From assembly GCA_003254925.1 (NCBI GenBank), contig QANZ01026731.1:32644-96643 (forward strand): DNA of 64,000 nucleotides, in the 5' to 3' direction. The position numbers were made by a program, and so were the translations under genes. This document shows positions 11,641-23,813 of the stretch, piece by piece (within the stretch, counting starts at the first letter, position 1; each line of letters starts with the position of its first letter). The notes beneath the pieces are model-generated. The model did no database searches, was not told the origin of the DNA, and worked only from the letters and a program-made list of their open reading frames with translations. Source of the stretch: Chamaecrista fasciculata. Taxonomy: Eukaryota; Streptophyta; Magnoliopsida; Fabales; Fabaceae.

Positions 11641-12627
11641 TTAGTACTCACCTTCCCCATTCAAGAAGTGCCGAAGAACGCAACGGATGATGCGATGCTT
11701 TTCCTCTCTTCTTTCTTCTTGTTCGTCTTCTCTTCCATTCTTTGATAATTAAAAGCCTCTCTCTCTATCTCTCTATTCTTCTTTTATCTATCTACCTCTC
11801 TTCCAACTCGCAACACTAGCGTCAATTTCCTAGGTATTCCACTCTTGCTTTCTTCTCTATTTTACTTTCTGTCTCGTGTATTTCATTTCCCACTCATCGT
11901 TCTTGATTGTGCTTGTTCAAATTATTCCGTCCAATTCGTTGATTGGGTTTTCATTGATATCGGTGGTTGAGAACCGAGGCTTTTGTTATCCTTTTCTCAA
12001 CGAGAAGGCGTCTTTCACTTTGACTTTATGATTCGAACGCTAGCTTAACTTATTATGACTTGATCACCCAAAATCAATGATTGTTGTCTTGTTGGTTTTC
12101 AATTTCTGTGCCTACGCTTATGCTAATCAGCATGTTTGACATCTTTTAACATTGTTCCTACGTTGATCTCAAATGATAACTTAGCACCTCGACTGAGGAC
12201 ACTACTAGCATGCGATACCTCTCCAAGTTTTGCTTAGTTGAGGTGCTTCAAATCAGTTAACCCGTTCCTAGCAAAGATCAATTGAAGGCATTTTTACTGT
12301 ATTCAGTTGGTCTGACTGATGATTGACACATAAGCGTATGGTCAATCGTAGCAAAGGGTAATGGAGTAGTACTATTGCTTCTTGTTAGTTGTTACTGGTT
12401 GCTCATTGCTTAATGCAGCTATAAAAATATGTCAAGTGTGGTTGGCTGAGTTCCTGTTTGTATGATAAATGCTTAAGAGGAATATAGACTTCTATGCCAT
12501 AATTTATAATGGATATAGTTTGATACAAATTGTTTTTTCGGGGTCTTTGCAGTGGCTGACACAAACACGGGCTACTCAATAGGTTATATCGAAAATTGGG
12601 AACTGCATCCGCATTCAGAACGAAGAA
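11641..12627 (+). other. 5' leader with leader intron of the pyroglutamyl-peptidase gene
   Basis: A CT-rich leader runs to about 11831, where CCTAG|GTATTCC is a plausible donor. A plausible acceptor, TTTGCAG, ends at about 12552, leaving roughly 75 bases of leader before the ATG at 12628. The boundaries are inferred from splice-site look and base composition. Confidence 0.4.
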
Positions 12628-14570
12628 ATGGGATCTGAAGGGCCAAAGGACGTCACTATTCATGTAACTGGATTTAAAAAGTTTCAAGGCGTTGCAGATA
12701 ATCCTACAGAGACTATTGTTAATAATCTAAAGGATTATGTGGAAAGGAGAGGTCTTCCTGCTGGAGTTACTCTTGGGAGCTGCACTGTACTTGAGGCGGC
12801 TGGGGCAGGTGGACTTAATCAGCTTCAGCAGACGTTGGAATCTGGTATTTCAAAAACAAATCCTGGGAGCAATGCACAAGTTGTATGGGTTAGTGTTCTT
12901 CATTCATTTTCTCATTATATTTGAATGACTGCTCTGCATTTGCTACCAGGCATTGTAGCACATTGTAGTGTTGATTGCTTGAGTCTTTTCGTCTTGTTAT
13001 CCCTTAATATTTATTATTGGTTTTTTTTTTTTTGGAGGATAACTTATTGCCTAGTCCTCACTAAGTTTTAAAATTTTATAATATTTTTTACAATGGTTTT
13101 CTTTTGGTCATTTTTTCTTTTTGGTTTATTTCCTTCTTTGTTTTGGTGAAGTTATATTCTTCTGTTTGTTATATGTATCTGGACAATCTTACTATGCCAG
13201 TGAAAACATTTAACTCTACTTCATAAGGTCGTTTGTCTATGTCCGTGGAAAAACAATTTTCAGTAGACATTTGAGTAAAAGATAGAGTTATGCAGAAATT
13301 TGTATTGACATTACTGTTCTGTATTTTCTGGTTTGGTTTAATAGAATAACTTTTCCTGCATTTGTGCTTCAGCTTCACTTGGGGGTGAATAGTGGGGCTC
13401 TAAAGTTTGCTGTTGAGCGGCAGGCTGTAAATGAAGCCACTTTCCGCTGTCCAGATGAAGATGGATGGCAACCTCAGGTGAATCATGGCTTTGCTGCTTC
13501 TTTAATTGTAAAAGCGAAGTTTTTCCCTCATATTTTGTAGAAATACCTAAAGTTTTATTCGATTTCCTCTGCCTAACACTTCTGCTCTGTTTTCTTTATT
13601 TTCCAGCAAGTACCAATTGTACATGAGGAAGGAGGGATTTCCCGAATAAGAGAGGTATCTTGTATTCTATTGTCAAATTGCATCATCTGAAACATATCTT
13701 GTAAATAGTATGTTATTGGACATATGGTTGTGATAGAGCTCTGGGATTGTGTCCTTCTACTATTTTAACAACTTATCCATGCTTTCACAGAGATTAATAT
13801 TGTTTATTCTCAATGCTCGAAAATATTAAGATTATTTTGTTCTTGTCAGATCTAGACTGAAGAAAACTTGTCTTACTTGGAGATGTTTCATTTCAGGAAG
13901 GAATATCCTTACCCAGCTTATCCTTCTTGGCTACTGAAAAGTTAGAAAGTAAACATGAATAAGAAGGGAAAAGAACATCAAGCACTTGAAAACTTATTTT
14001 CACAATTTTGTTTCCTAGATCTGATGTTTACATATTAATTTCACTATTGTTGCCTGAATACCTTAAACTAATGCGAACAAGCAAAATGAATAACCTTTAT
14101 TCCAGGATTTCTCCTCTATCGTGATCCTGGGGAAAGGGTTGTGTGGTAATATTTGTTTAATATCTGTGATTTAATATTTGGAAAAACTGGGTACTTGAAC
14201 TGAACGCTTTGTAAACAGAATGAAAGAATTTAATACTCTCATGATAATGTAAGAACTAGCAGAGATATCTATTCAGTTAGCTACCATATCTTATCTTTCT
14301 TTCCCTAACTTGGTTCCTTTTCTGTTGAAGACGACTTTGTCGGTTGAGGCAATTGTCAAATTCTTAAAGAAGGGGAGTTATGATGTGACTATGTCGGACG
14401 ATGCAGGGCGCTTTGTTTGCAACTATGTTTATTACAACTCGCTCCGATTCGCAGAACAGCATGGTAACAGATCTTTGTTTGTCCATGTCCCTCTTTTTTC
14501 CAGAATTGATGAAGAAACCCAGATGCGATTTACAGCCTCTCTTTTGGATGCCATTGCTTCTGCATCATAA
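12628..14570 (+). CDS. Pyrrolidone-carboxylate peptidase (pyroglutamyl-peptidase I, family C15)
   Basis: The CDS is joined from 12628-12888, 13373-13477, 13607-13654 and 14331-14570. All introns fall in phase 0, giving 217 residues, about the usual length of plant family members. The enzyme removes N-terminal pyroglutamate from peptides, probably in the cytosol. The opening VTGFKKFQGVADNPTE is the family N-terminus. LHLGVNSGA lies at about residues 88-96. The likely catalytic triad is Glu102 (in FAVERQAVN), Cys168 (in GRFVCNYVYY) and His190 (in LFVHVPLF). All three are present, so the gene looks intact. Earlier bacterial work defines the Glu-Cys-His triad; the residue assignment here is by motif alignment. 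Confidence 0.93.
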
Positions 14571-15387
14571 TGTGCTCGTGCATTTTATATGTGATGCTGT
14601 CTCGATGTCAACAATTTGTATAATAATTTACAAATGAACTAATATATTGTTGTTTGTTGCTGTCTTTTTGGGTGAGAGATGACTGCGTTTACCATCAAAG
14701 GCAAGTCATTAAAGTTAAAGACTTTATTACTTCATAAACTGCATAAGTTTCTGGTAATTGCTCATATTATTTGTCACCAAATGTTTTTCTTCATTTTCTT
14801 CTAATGTCTTAATGTGTGATGTAAATACCGTTTATCATATTAATTCATGTCTTTGTTGTTGTATAAAAATAAATCTAGTCTTTTTGCATGGATATAAGTT
14901 ATTTTTACCGATAAAAAATAAATTAAGAAAGAGGCAAGTATTAAACAAAATTTCTGCCGCCAATGTTATTTTATTTTTTTTGAAAAGAGTAATAAATTTT
15001 TCATTAAAAAATGTAATAAAAAGGAGTTCTTTTCACAACATAAAAAAAGTAAATGGTCTTTTTTTTGGTAGGTAAAGTAAATGGTCTTTTATAAGTATTT
15101 GTACTTCAAATAAAAAAATTTCTGTATGATAACTAAAATTTAAGAAAATTGTGTGTATTTTGAGTTATAATATACTGTGAGATGAGACGATGGTCAGAAA
15201 ATTGTTGGGAGTGAATCCTCTCCCTTTTATATTCTCTCCCTTTCTCTCCCTTTACTCTAATTTTATCCATTAAAAGCATCTAATGGTATGAGATGATGCC
15301 ACGTCACTCATAATCCCGTATTTTCTTTTAACTGAAGCTTAAAATCCACCGTGTACAGTTTACACCCACACATGTTTTTTTTTTTTT
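14571..15387. other. 3' region and spacer before the gap, no gene seen
   Basis: The 3' UTR of the peptidase gene probably occupies the first 100-200 bases. A locally repeated AAAGTAAATGGTCTTTT occurs near 15045-15095. The stretch ends in a T run directly at the N gap. The frame at 14758-15075 has no protein-like pattern. Confidence 0.4.
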
Positions 15388-16355
15388 NNNNNNNNNNNNN
15401 NNNNNNNNNNNNNNNNNNNNNNNNNNNNNNNNNNNNNNNNNNNNNNNNNNNNNNNNNNNNNNNNNNNNNNNNNNNNNNNNNNNNNNNNNNNNNNNNNNNN
15501 NNNNNNNNNNNNNNNNNNNNNNNNNNNNNNNNNNNNNNNNNNNNNNNNNNNNNNNNNNNNNNNNNNNNNNNNNNNNNNNNNNNNNNNNNNNNNNNNNNNN
15601 NNNNNNNNNNNNNNNNNNNNNNNNNNNNNNNNNNNNNNNNNNNNNNNNNNNNNNNNNNNNNNNNNNNNNNNNNNNNNNNNNNNNNNNNNNNNNNNNNNNN
15701 NNNNNNNNNNNNNNNNNNNNNNNNNNNNNNNNNNNNNNNNNNNNNNNNNNNNNNNNNNNNNNNNNNNNNNNNNNNNNNNNNNNNNNNNNNNNNNNNNNNN
15801 NNNNNNNNNNNNNNNNNNNNNNNNNNNNNNNNNNNNNNNNNNNNNNNNNNNNNNNNNNNNNNNNNNNNNNNNNNNNNNNNNNNNNNNNNNNNNNNNNNNN
15901 NNNNNNNNNNNNNNNNNNNNNNNNNNNNNNNNNNNNNNNNNNNNNNNNNNNNNNNNNNNNNNNNNNNNNNNNNNNNNNNNNNNNNNNNNNNNNNNNNNNN
16001 NNNNNNNNNNNNNNNNNNNNNNNNNNNNNNNNNNNNNNNNNNNNNNNNNNNNNNNNNNNNNNNNNNNNNNNNNNNNNNNNNNNNNNNNNNNNNNNNNNNN
16101 NNNNNNNNNNNNNNNNNNNNNNNNNNNNNNNNNNNNNNNNNNNNNNNNNNNNNNNNNNNNNNNNNNNNNNNNNNNNNNNNNNNNNNNNNNNNNNNNNNNN
16201 NNNNNNNNNNNNNNNNNNNNNNNNNNNNNNNNNNNNNNNNNNNNNNNNNNNNNNNNNNNNNNNNNNNNNNNNNNNNNNNNNNNNNNNNNNNNNNNNNNNN
16301 NNNNNNNNNNNNNNNNNNNNNNNNNNNNNNNNNNNNNNNNNNNNNNNNNNNNNNN
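15388..16355. other. Assembly gap of 968 N
   Basis: This is a run of unknown bases bounded by a T run on the left and an A run on the right. Frames reported across it are meaningless. Confidence 0.99.
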
Positions 16356-16365
16356 AAAAAAAAAA

Positions 16366-16525
16366 AACCAAAAAATATTTGGTGTAGACACCATTAGGGA
16401 GGGAACCTGAGTTCGATCCACATTGTTGGGTCCAACCGTTTCGTCTCTGAGGCCTAAATGAGATTAATTTTCGTTTAGACCGTTACACCAATAGGTGAAG
16501 GAAACCCATTGTTTAAAAAAAAAAA
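16366..16525 (+). mobile_element. Possible SINE next to the gap
   Basis: About 150 bases end in an A run (16515-16527) and contain GAGTTCGATCC at about 16409-16419, a good match to a pol III B box. A weaker A-box-like stretch lies just upstream. This arrangement suggests a tRNA-derived SINE. Its 5' end lies close to the gap and no target duplication can be tested. Confidence 0.3.
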
Positions 16526-17461
16526 AAGAAATGCAGATATATGGTTTCTACTTTCTAAATTCTGTATACTCATAACATCTATTATTTAAATAGGTCTAAT
16601 TTTGTTTTTTAGCTATTGGTCATATGAAATTTAAGAGGCTATGGTAGGACTAGCCGACTAGGGAGGGTATCAGTTAAAATTAGATACAAGGGACCAGTGA
16701 GATAGGACAATGCAGTCCATAAATAGAATTAGATTTTAATAAACAAATTACAACCTAATAATCACTCACTTCTACTAAATTATGTTGCTTGGGTTCGTCT
16801 CTCTTCACAAAGTGACAAATAAACCTATATGTTCTGCATAATAACAGTTTATGTATGTGCCTGCAAGACATTGACATTATTGTCCAAAGCACCATATAAT
16901 AGAAAACTGGGGACCAACTTTCATGGACTATTTTAGTGAAAAAAATTGAAAATTTTTGCCAATTTTTTTTTAAAAATTAATGCTTGTCTTGTGGCCATAT
17001 ATAGAGGCTCCTAAATATTAAGCTTTTCTACTAGCATGTCGCACATATATACAGAAATTCTTGTTTTGAGAAACGTTTCTGCAAGATGTTGTAAGTTCTG
17101 TCAGTATAAATTTAGGGAAGAATCGTCTAATAACATAATTTATTTTAACCAATTTTGTCATACTGAATTTATTATACCACTTTCACTACTGTCTTGTTCT
17201 GATAACTAGTATATAAGTTATGTCTGTTTGTTTTTGTACAATCTGTTCATATTCTGATTCTCCTTGTTGTGCACTGATGTGAAATGCTAATTTAGCCTAC
17301 TTAGGTTGTCTATTTCTCTGAGAAAATCATATATCTATTAAAGTAAAATCACACTAAGAAATATTGATGTCAAAACTAAGAGTTCTCATCATGCCCTTAT
17401 AATCTCATTTTTCATTTAAACATGTTAAGAATTCTTAACTTACATTTTCTTGTAGTGATTT

Positions 17462-17601
17462 TATCTAAGAATTATATTCTCCACACATACACATGGGATT
17501 GTAGCATCCAACAAGGTGATGATAATATGTTGTCCTTCCTTATTGTTGTATCTAAGAATTATATTCTCCACACATAGACACAACAATAAGGACAACATAT
17601 T
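17462..17601. repeat. Composite direct and inverted repeat
   Basis: A perfect 28-bp direct repeat (TATCTAAGAATTATATTCTC, then CACACATA) occurs at 17462-17489 and 17549-17576. An inverted repeat of about 22-26 bp (17524-17549 against 17580-17601, AATATGTTGTCC...TTATTGTTGT) brackets the second copy, so that copy sits in the loop of a potential hairpin. Confidence 0.85.
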
Positions 17602-18255
17602 CATATTCCATTTCTGGAAATAAGGGTCCACATCAGAGCACAAGTCCTTGTTAGTTATATATGCATATCAGTTATCTAATAAGTGTCTGTTGTAACTTCA
17701 TATCTTCTTCTTAGTTTAGACATATCTTGTATACAGACTCAAATAAATTGAGTACCATATTTATAGAAGATGAAGAGATTTCACTGAACAGTATGATTTA
17801 GACACAACTTATTCATGTGCAGACACAACTTACATATAAGCACGTACATCAATTTATAATTCCTCAGGAAAACTTATTTTTGAGTATATATGACCTAAAA
17901 ATGATATTGTGAGCTATGGGGACCATATATATATATATGTATGTATGCATAGTCTTCAGACCACTAAGCTCAGCATCGTCCAGCTATGTGGGAAAGCAAA
18001 GAATCATGAGCTAACTGAACTTAAATGAAACAGAACCAAATTCTAAATGGTTATGGATCCCACATGTTTGAACCAGAAAAGTAATAATGCTCATAAGTCA
18101 TGACCAGAATCTGACACCTGGCATAGCCAAATAACATGCCTGCTTTATCTTGTTATCTCTAACTTTTGGTTCTTGTTGGCTTTCATTAACATGCCACTTG
18201 TAAAGCTTATGGTCCCCTGCACTTTTCTTTATTACATTTATAAATTCACTCACAA

Positions 18256-18602
18256 CCAAGCGTTATTTCTAAGATACACACACATACACACATACATGAT
18301 TTAAATGCATTGTTGGTTGTACCAAGAAGCATGAGTAAATTGACATTCTAGTACTTATATTATATAGGTGTTGTCATTTTAGTCCTTTTTTTTAATGTTT
18401 ATTGACACATGCCCCCGCGCGTGCGCGCACACACACATATATATATATATATATATGGCACTATCATATTAGTTGGTTTAGTCCCAAGCGTTATATCTAA
18501 GATACATATATATATATGATTTAAATACATTATTGTTTGTAACTAGAAGCATGAGTAAACTGACATCTAGTAGCTATATTATATGGGTGTTGTCATTTTA
18601 GT
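18256..18602. repeat. Tandem duplication, units of about 120 bp, 228 bp apart
   Basis: Unit 1 (18256-18384) and unit 2 (18484-18602) both run from CCAAGCGTTAT through ATGATTTAAAT and AGAAGCATGAGTAAA to TTGTCATTTTAGT, with scattered substitutions. The sequence between them includes the alternating GC/CA/TA tract. Confidence 0.8.
18416..18457. repeat. Alternating purine-pyrimidine tract (CG to CA to TA)
   Basis: Forty-two bases alternate strictly between pyrimidine and purine, grading from CGCGCGTGCGCG through CACACACA to a TA repeat. CG and CA parts of this kind can adopt left-handed (Z) DNA and TA parts can form cruciforms. Confidence 0.9.
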
Positions 18603-19518
18603 TCATGACTTTTTTAAATGTTTGATTTAGTCCTTGAAAATTGATGGCTTGTTAGTCTCTCTATGAACACCCTAACAGTGTACAACTCAATCCTTAGCTA
18701 GAGGGACTAAGTCGTAAAGAGTTATGAATTTTCGAGAATTAAATTGAACATTTCAAAATTTTGAGGACTAAAATAACAGTGTCCAAATAATCTGTGGGCA
18801 TAATTGATAGTTTACTCAAAGAAACATGATGTGAACTGATTGATTGATGTTTTGTAAGTGTGAGGACACTGACAATCAATTAATATCTTTAGTTTAAGCA
18901 GCATCTAATTAGTTCACATATGATGATATGCATCATGCATGCATACATACACACACATGTATATATATATATATCATGCTTGTTATTGTGTCCTGCAGAA
19001 TTTGGAAGATTTTGTTATGAATGGAAGCTCTGATTGAATGAAGTGACACAATGAATGAACATTCCATAGTAGTAAAAACCAAAAGGGCACATGAATATGT
19101 ACGTTGTCTGTTGTGTGAATGAATGAATTATGTGAATGTGTTATATACTGTTATATATTTGTTTGCCGTAAGATAAGGGTAGTGTCTGATGTCCTTGCAA
19201 TTATAGGCCAAGAAGGAACAGATAAAGCTTCTAATCCTCCAAACAAATAATTGATCAAATCAACAACCTTAGGCTCTCAAACCAATCCGTGAATATCATA
19301 TTGTATGTGTGTGTGACATTTATTTTCTTCTGAATTGAAATTTGAAGGCCATGAAGGATACGGACAAAAAAGATGGAGGCCAATACACTTCTGTCTTTTG
19401 TCTGTCTCATTAAATTTAGAATTAAAAAAAAAAGATTAAAGATGGTGAAGATAGATATGAAAATAGGTCTTTTTCCAACTGAAATTTCACATGCACATAG
19501 CTGCCGTCCACAAACTAT

Positions 19519-20047
19519 GGCTCCGTTTGGTACATTTGAGGTATGTAAAGGAAAGGGTTTTATAAGGGAAAAATTGTGGGGGAAAGGAAAAGTAGTTGAG
19601 GAAATGTAAAGTAGGTAAAAATTGAAAGTGTTTGGTATAAAAAAGGTAGGGGAGGGAAAGTAAAATAGATATAGAAAAAAATGACAAAAATACCCTTCCC
19701 ACAACCACCACCAGACCGCCGCCGCCTACCACCGCCGTCCACGGTGGTCGGCGCCGCCGTACACGGTGGTCCACGGTGGTCGGCGCCACCATACGCCGCC
19801 GTTCACCATTTGGGGAGGAGATGGGATGGGAGTGAGAGGGGCAAATTAGGAATTCTACCATAATTCCCTAGGTAGACTTGGATTACATCAGAAATGTGAA
19901 GTAAAGAAAAATGACCTACATAATGTAAAGCCCTTTACATTGTAATCCACTTTACATAGCTCAAATTACCATATCAAACACATGAAAATCTTGAAATCCG
20001 TGTCCTTTTACATTGTAAAATCCATTTCATGGGTACCAAACGGAGCC
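19519..20047. mobile_element. Non-autonomous DNA transposon (529 bp) with 15-bp terminal inverted repeats
   Basis: The ends are GGCTCCGTTTGGTAC (19519-19533) and its reverse complement (20033-20047). A TAT trinucleotide flanks both sides (19516-19518 and 20048-20050), compatible with a 3-bp target duplication as made by PIF/Harbinger-type elements, although that group prefers TTA/TAA. Inside, a GC-rich block of CCG/CCACGGTGG triplets (about 19698-19810) stands out from the AT-rich arms. Frames on both strands through it (for example 19681-19863) look like by-products of the triplet repeat, not proteins. Confidence 0.75.
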
Positions 20048-20050
20048 TAT

Positions 20051-23000
20051 AACATCAACAATGAAGAAATCCCAATGTAAAAGCTTCAATTCAATTTATC
20101 AATCCAAGTGATTTTTAAATATGTTTGAGTTATTTTTTGATAATTAATTTTATCTGCTGAAAACTTTCGTTTCAACTTAATTAGAGACTGCATGCATGTG
20201 CATTAATTGCTCATTGGGAATCTTTTTGTTTTGAACATTTAATTAGGATTTAGGTGTGTGTTTTGCTTTCCAAATTCTAGAATGATCCGTGAACTTAAAA
20301 AAGCTGTGTATGAAGAATACCTCAAATCTAGCAAAACTTCATTGTTATTGAAGTGATGTGGAATCTAATATTGTTGTTAAAGTTTGACTAATAACACACT
20401 TTTTTTGTATTGGTTAGAGACATAGAGAGAATGTGTCCAAAATCACATTGGCTTTTTCTTTTCCTTCTTTTTTTCCTTCATCAACAAGATAATGACATGA
20501 CATATGGACATTCTCATGTCTGTGCTTTCAATTAATTAAGCAACAATTAATTAAATTGGTATAATATGATTATATATATTTCCTAACTACCATTTTTTAA
20601 TATTGGAACAAGGAATTTATATTAAACAGAAACTATAGACTATAGTGCAATAGATATATTACTAAAGGCAGCATAAATGTGTAACAAGAGGCTTTTTGCA
20701 ATCTCATTTTTTCTTCTCCTATAGCATTACTCACTAAAAGTTGGTATTTATGTTGTAATGGAAATGAAATCTAATGAATGCTTCTTTACAATTAATTCTT
20801 TTTTAACTAATAATTAATTTTTATTTCAGGAAGAAGTCATGTGAATATGTGATGTTTCATTAATTTTAAATATACTCCTAATCAGAATGTGATAATCAAA
20901 CGTATAATTAAGAACACTTGCAATTAATTATCTTCTTTCTTTAATAAAAGAATAGGACAATAAATAACAGTGGGGTATTGCTGCACAAGTGGATTACTAA
21001 CTTGGAATTGTATGTAATATATCAAGTTAATTAATCAATTAATTATATAAATAATGGAGCAGAAGCAATCCTAATTAATAATGTGAGTGTGCATGGAGTT
21101 CACGAGAGAACTTAAAGTTCACAAGAAGCACAAAAGACGGCTAAGAACGTTTCTCTCTCTCAATTATATACCATAATCTGTTGCTGTGTCATGGTTGTCA
21201 CCACAGAAAGCAGAATAAATAAATAAATAAATTTTTTTCTTATAGAAAATAAATAAATAAAATCAAACTTAAGAAAATAAAAATAGAGGACAGATTAAAT
21301 AAGTGTACACGTGGACATCTCATAATCTCTAATTTCCCCTGGTTCTGGTGAACATGTTAAAAATTACATGTGGGTATATTCATTACATTACCAACTTGTG
21401 AATACATATATTTAATTATATTTATGAGAAAAAAAAATTTAAAGCTTGAGCTTGTTGGGATTATTGATGGAAAGATATATGAATTCACGATAACATGCTT
21501 GCTGTCACCAATACAGAAACAATGTTTTTTGGTGAAAGCAGCAAAACTTGTCCATAATAACAAAATAAAAAGTAAGACAGACACAGAAAAAGAAATATTA
21601 AATAGACAAATTGGAATAGTTGAGAATTATAAATAAATACTTTAAATTTGTCGAGAGTTCAAATTTTTAGTCTTAGTCTTTTTTTTTTAAATTTATTTTT
21701 GACAAAAATAATCATTAATGTGAGAAGAGAGATTCAAGCTTTTAAAAATTAGCACTCTCTCTAATACTCTATTATTTTAGTTATAATAATTTAATTCAAT
21801 CATATAATTGTCTTTGCTTTTTAATTATTAGCACCCTAAAAGAAGGCAAGCAGGCCTATATGCAAGAATCCTAACAACTCATTCAAATATCCTAATTAAT
21901 TAAACTCTAAATAGTTATGTTTATTTTTAATTTGATTTATCTTCTGCAGCATGCGTACATATATATTTCCTGAATTATACCTATAAACAATTCAATATTT
22001 TTTAAGGTAGCTTTTATTATTGAAAAATTCTGTAAAAATAAAATTCTAAATGTATAAGAAATTTAGCATGATAAAGCTCAACAATATACCTCTCACCCTA
22101 AGAATAATAAAATATTACTGATGTTATATATGCATATATATATATATATATATATCTCAAATTAATTTGGAACTATATTACTATTTACTAATCATGGATG
22201 GAGTCACCACAGAATATATATATATATATATATATCGACTTGACATCATTCAATTGAAGCAGTAAGTGACTGTTATATGAGGCCCAGGGATTCGGATGAA
22301 CATTTTTTAGGGTTTGGAGGATGAGAATGAAAGTGGCTTTCAAGCAGTGCCATTTATGTAAATCAGAGTGTAACATGAATTCGACATTTAATAACCACCT
22401 TCTTAACTGCTTAACAGGATTTGAGCCATCCCATATGAAAATAAAAACATATATAATATGATAAGGAATTTCTTTTAGAATTTGTGAAAAGAACAAAAAG
22501 TAACAGCTAACTAAATGAATTTTGATAATTATAAAGTATAATAATTATTAAAAAAGGTTATATTATATTTATTGTATATGAAATTACAATACTATATAAA
22601 ATTTTAATATGAAATAATTCAAATCTTCAAATAATGAGCCAATTGAATTGATCGATACAACACAAACCCATATTGGATGGTTGCATATATGATATGTCCA
22701 CACTCTACCCTCATCCCCATCCTTTTCACAAAAGAATTCTATTTTTTTTTTTTTAAAAAAATTGATATATTTTTCACAAAATGGCTATAATTCTTTAATT
22801 TCACTATTTTCCTATATATTGGTTGGATNCCTTAATTACTTACACCACCATTCATTCATTCATTCACCATTCATTCATTCATTCTTCCCCTTTTTATTTT
22901 GTGTTAATGACAATGTTGCTACCAGGAGAATTGGAGAAATGTCATGCATGTTTCTCACCATTGCCAATAACATAGACAACATTATTAATCATTCTTATAA

Positions 23001-23719
23001 TCACATAATGTTATAAGCAGGAGGACTTAGGGTAATAAATACCCTTTTAATATATATATACATATAGTTATGGGTTGTTTGTTATAGAGTAAACATACTA
23101 TTTGATTACTTAAAATAAACGAGTTCATAATTCAATTCTTAAAAGTTTAGTGTACATACTTTAAATTTATTTTTTACTGATAAATTTGTAGGGACAAAAA
23201 GACTATAATATATTGATTCTATAATTTACAAAAATTAAAGAGTATAAACTAAACTTTCAAAAGACTAAATTGTTACTCATATCTTGTAAGGTCTAAGTAT
23301 ATATAATAATGAGGGGTGAAGGAAGACAAGAGGGTAGAGTTGGGCTGTGATAACATCCAATAGAATAATAATGCGGGGCATGCGTGGGTGGTTGAATGAC
23401 AATAATAACCTCACAACCAATTGGATTACTCACTCACTCACATGTGATAACCTTTTCTTGATGTGTGGCAAGAAATCCTCACCAATATTCACAAAAAAGA
23501 AAACCACCTAATAAACATTTTTATATAAAATATGACACAATGCAATATGTGTATTTATTAAGTTAGGCACTTATTGAGTTCAATATAGTTTTAAGAGAGA
23601 ATGAAGCATAAATGGGTACATTATGGAGAATATTTTATTTAATACTTTTGTGTGTGTGTGCCTGAACAGTTACAAGACGACTTCAAATACTCTCCCTATT
23701 TAACATAACTGTCATCACT
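20051..23719. other. AT-rich region upstream of the polygalacturonase, no gene seen
   Basis: The region contains TA microsatellites (about 22136-22156 and 22215-22234), an ATTC tetranucleotide repeat (about 22850-22885) and a single N at 22829. The frames at 21357-21636 and 22188-22496 show no protein-like pattern. The last few hundred bases presumably hold the promoter of the polygalacturonase gene. CTATTTAAC near 23696 is a weak TATA candidate. Confidence 0.45.
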
Positions 23720-23813
23720 TGTTTTTTGGCAATACAGAACAGAGAAGCTCTCTGTTTCTTCTTTCTTTCTCTCTTTCTCCCTCAGCTCACATTCCCCACA
23801 GAGCTACAAGAAA

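Larger units (their letters stand above)
16526..19515. other. Gene-poor AT-rich region with local duplications
   Basis: I see no gene. The region contains a composite direct/inverted repeat (17462-17601), a tandem duplication of about 120-bp units (18256-18602) and an alternating purine-pyrimidine tract (18416-18457), each listed separately. It also has CA/TA microsatellites, as near 18950-18975. Confidence 0.5.

Noticed and set aside
15328..16421. Long frames across the N run
   Set aside because: They consist almost wholly of unknown bases.
19255..19861. Overlapping frames on both strands with Pro/Arg-rich and hydrophobic translations
   Set aside because: They fall in the terminal-inverted-repeat element and its GC triplet core, and no frame resembles a protein family.
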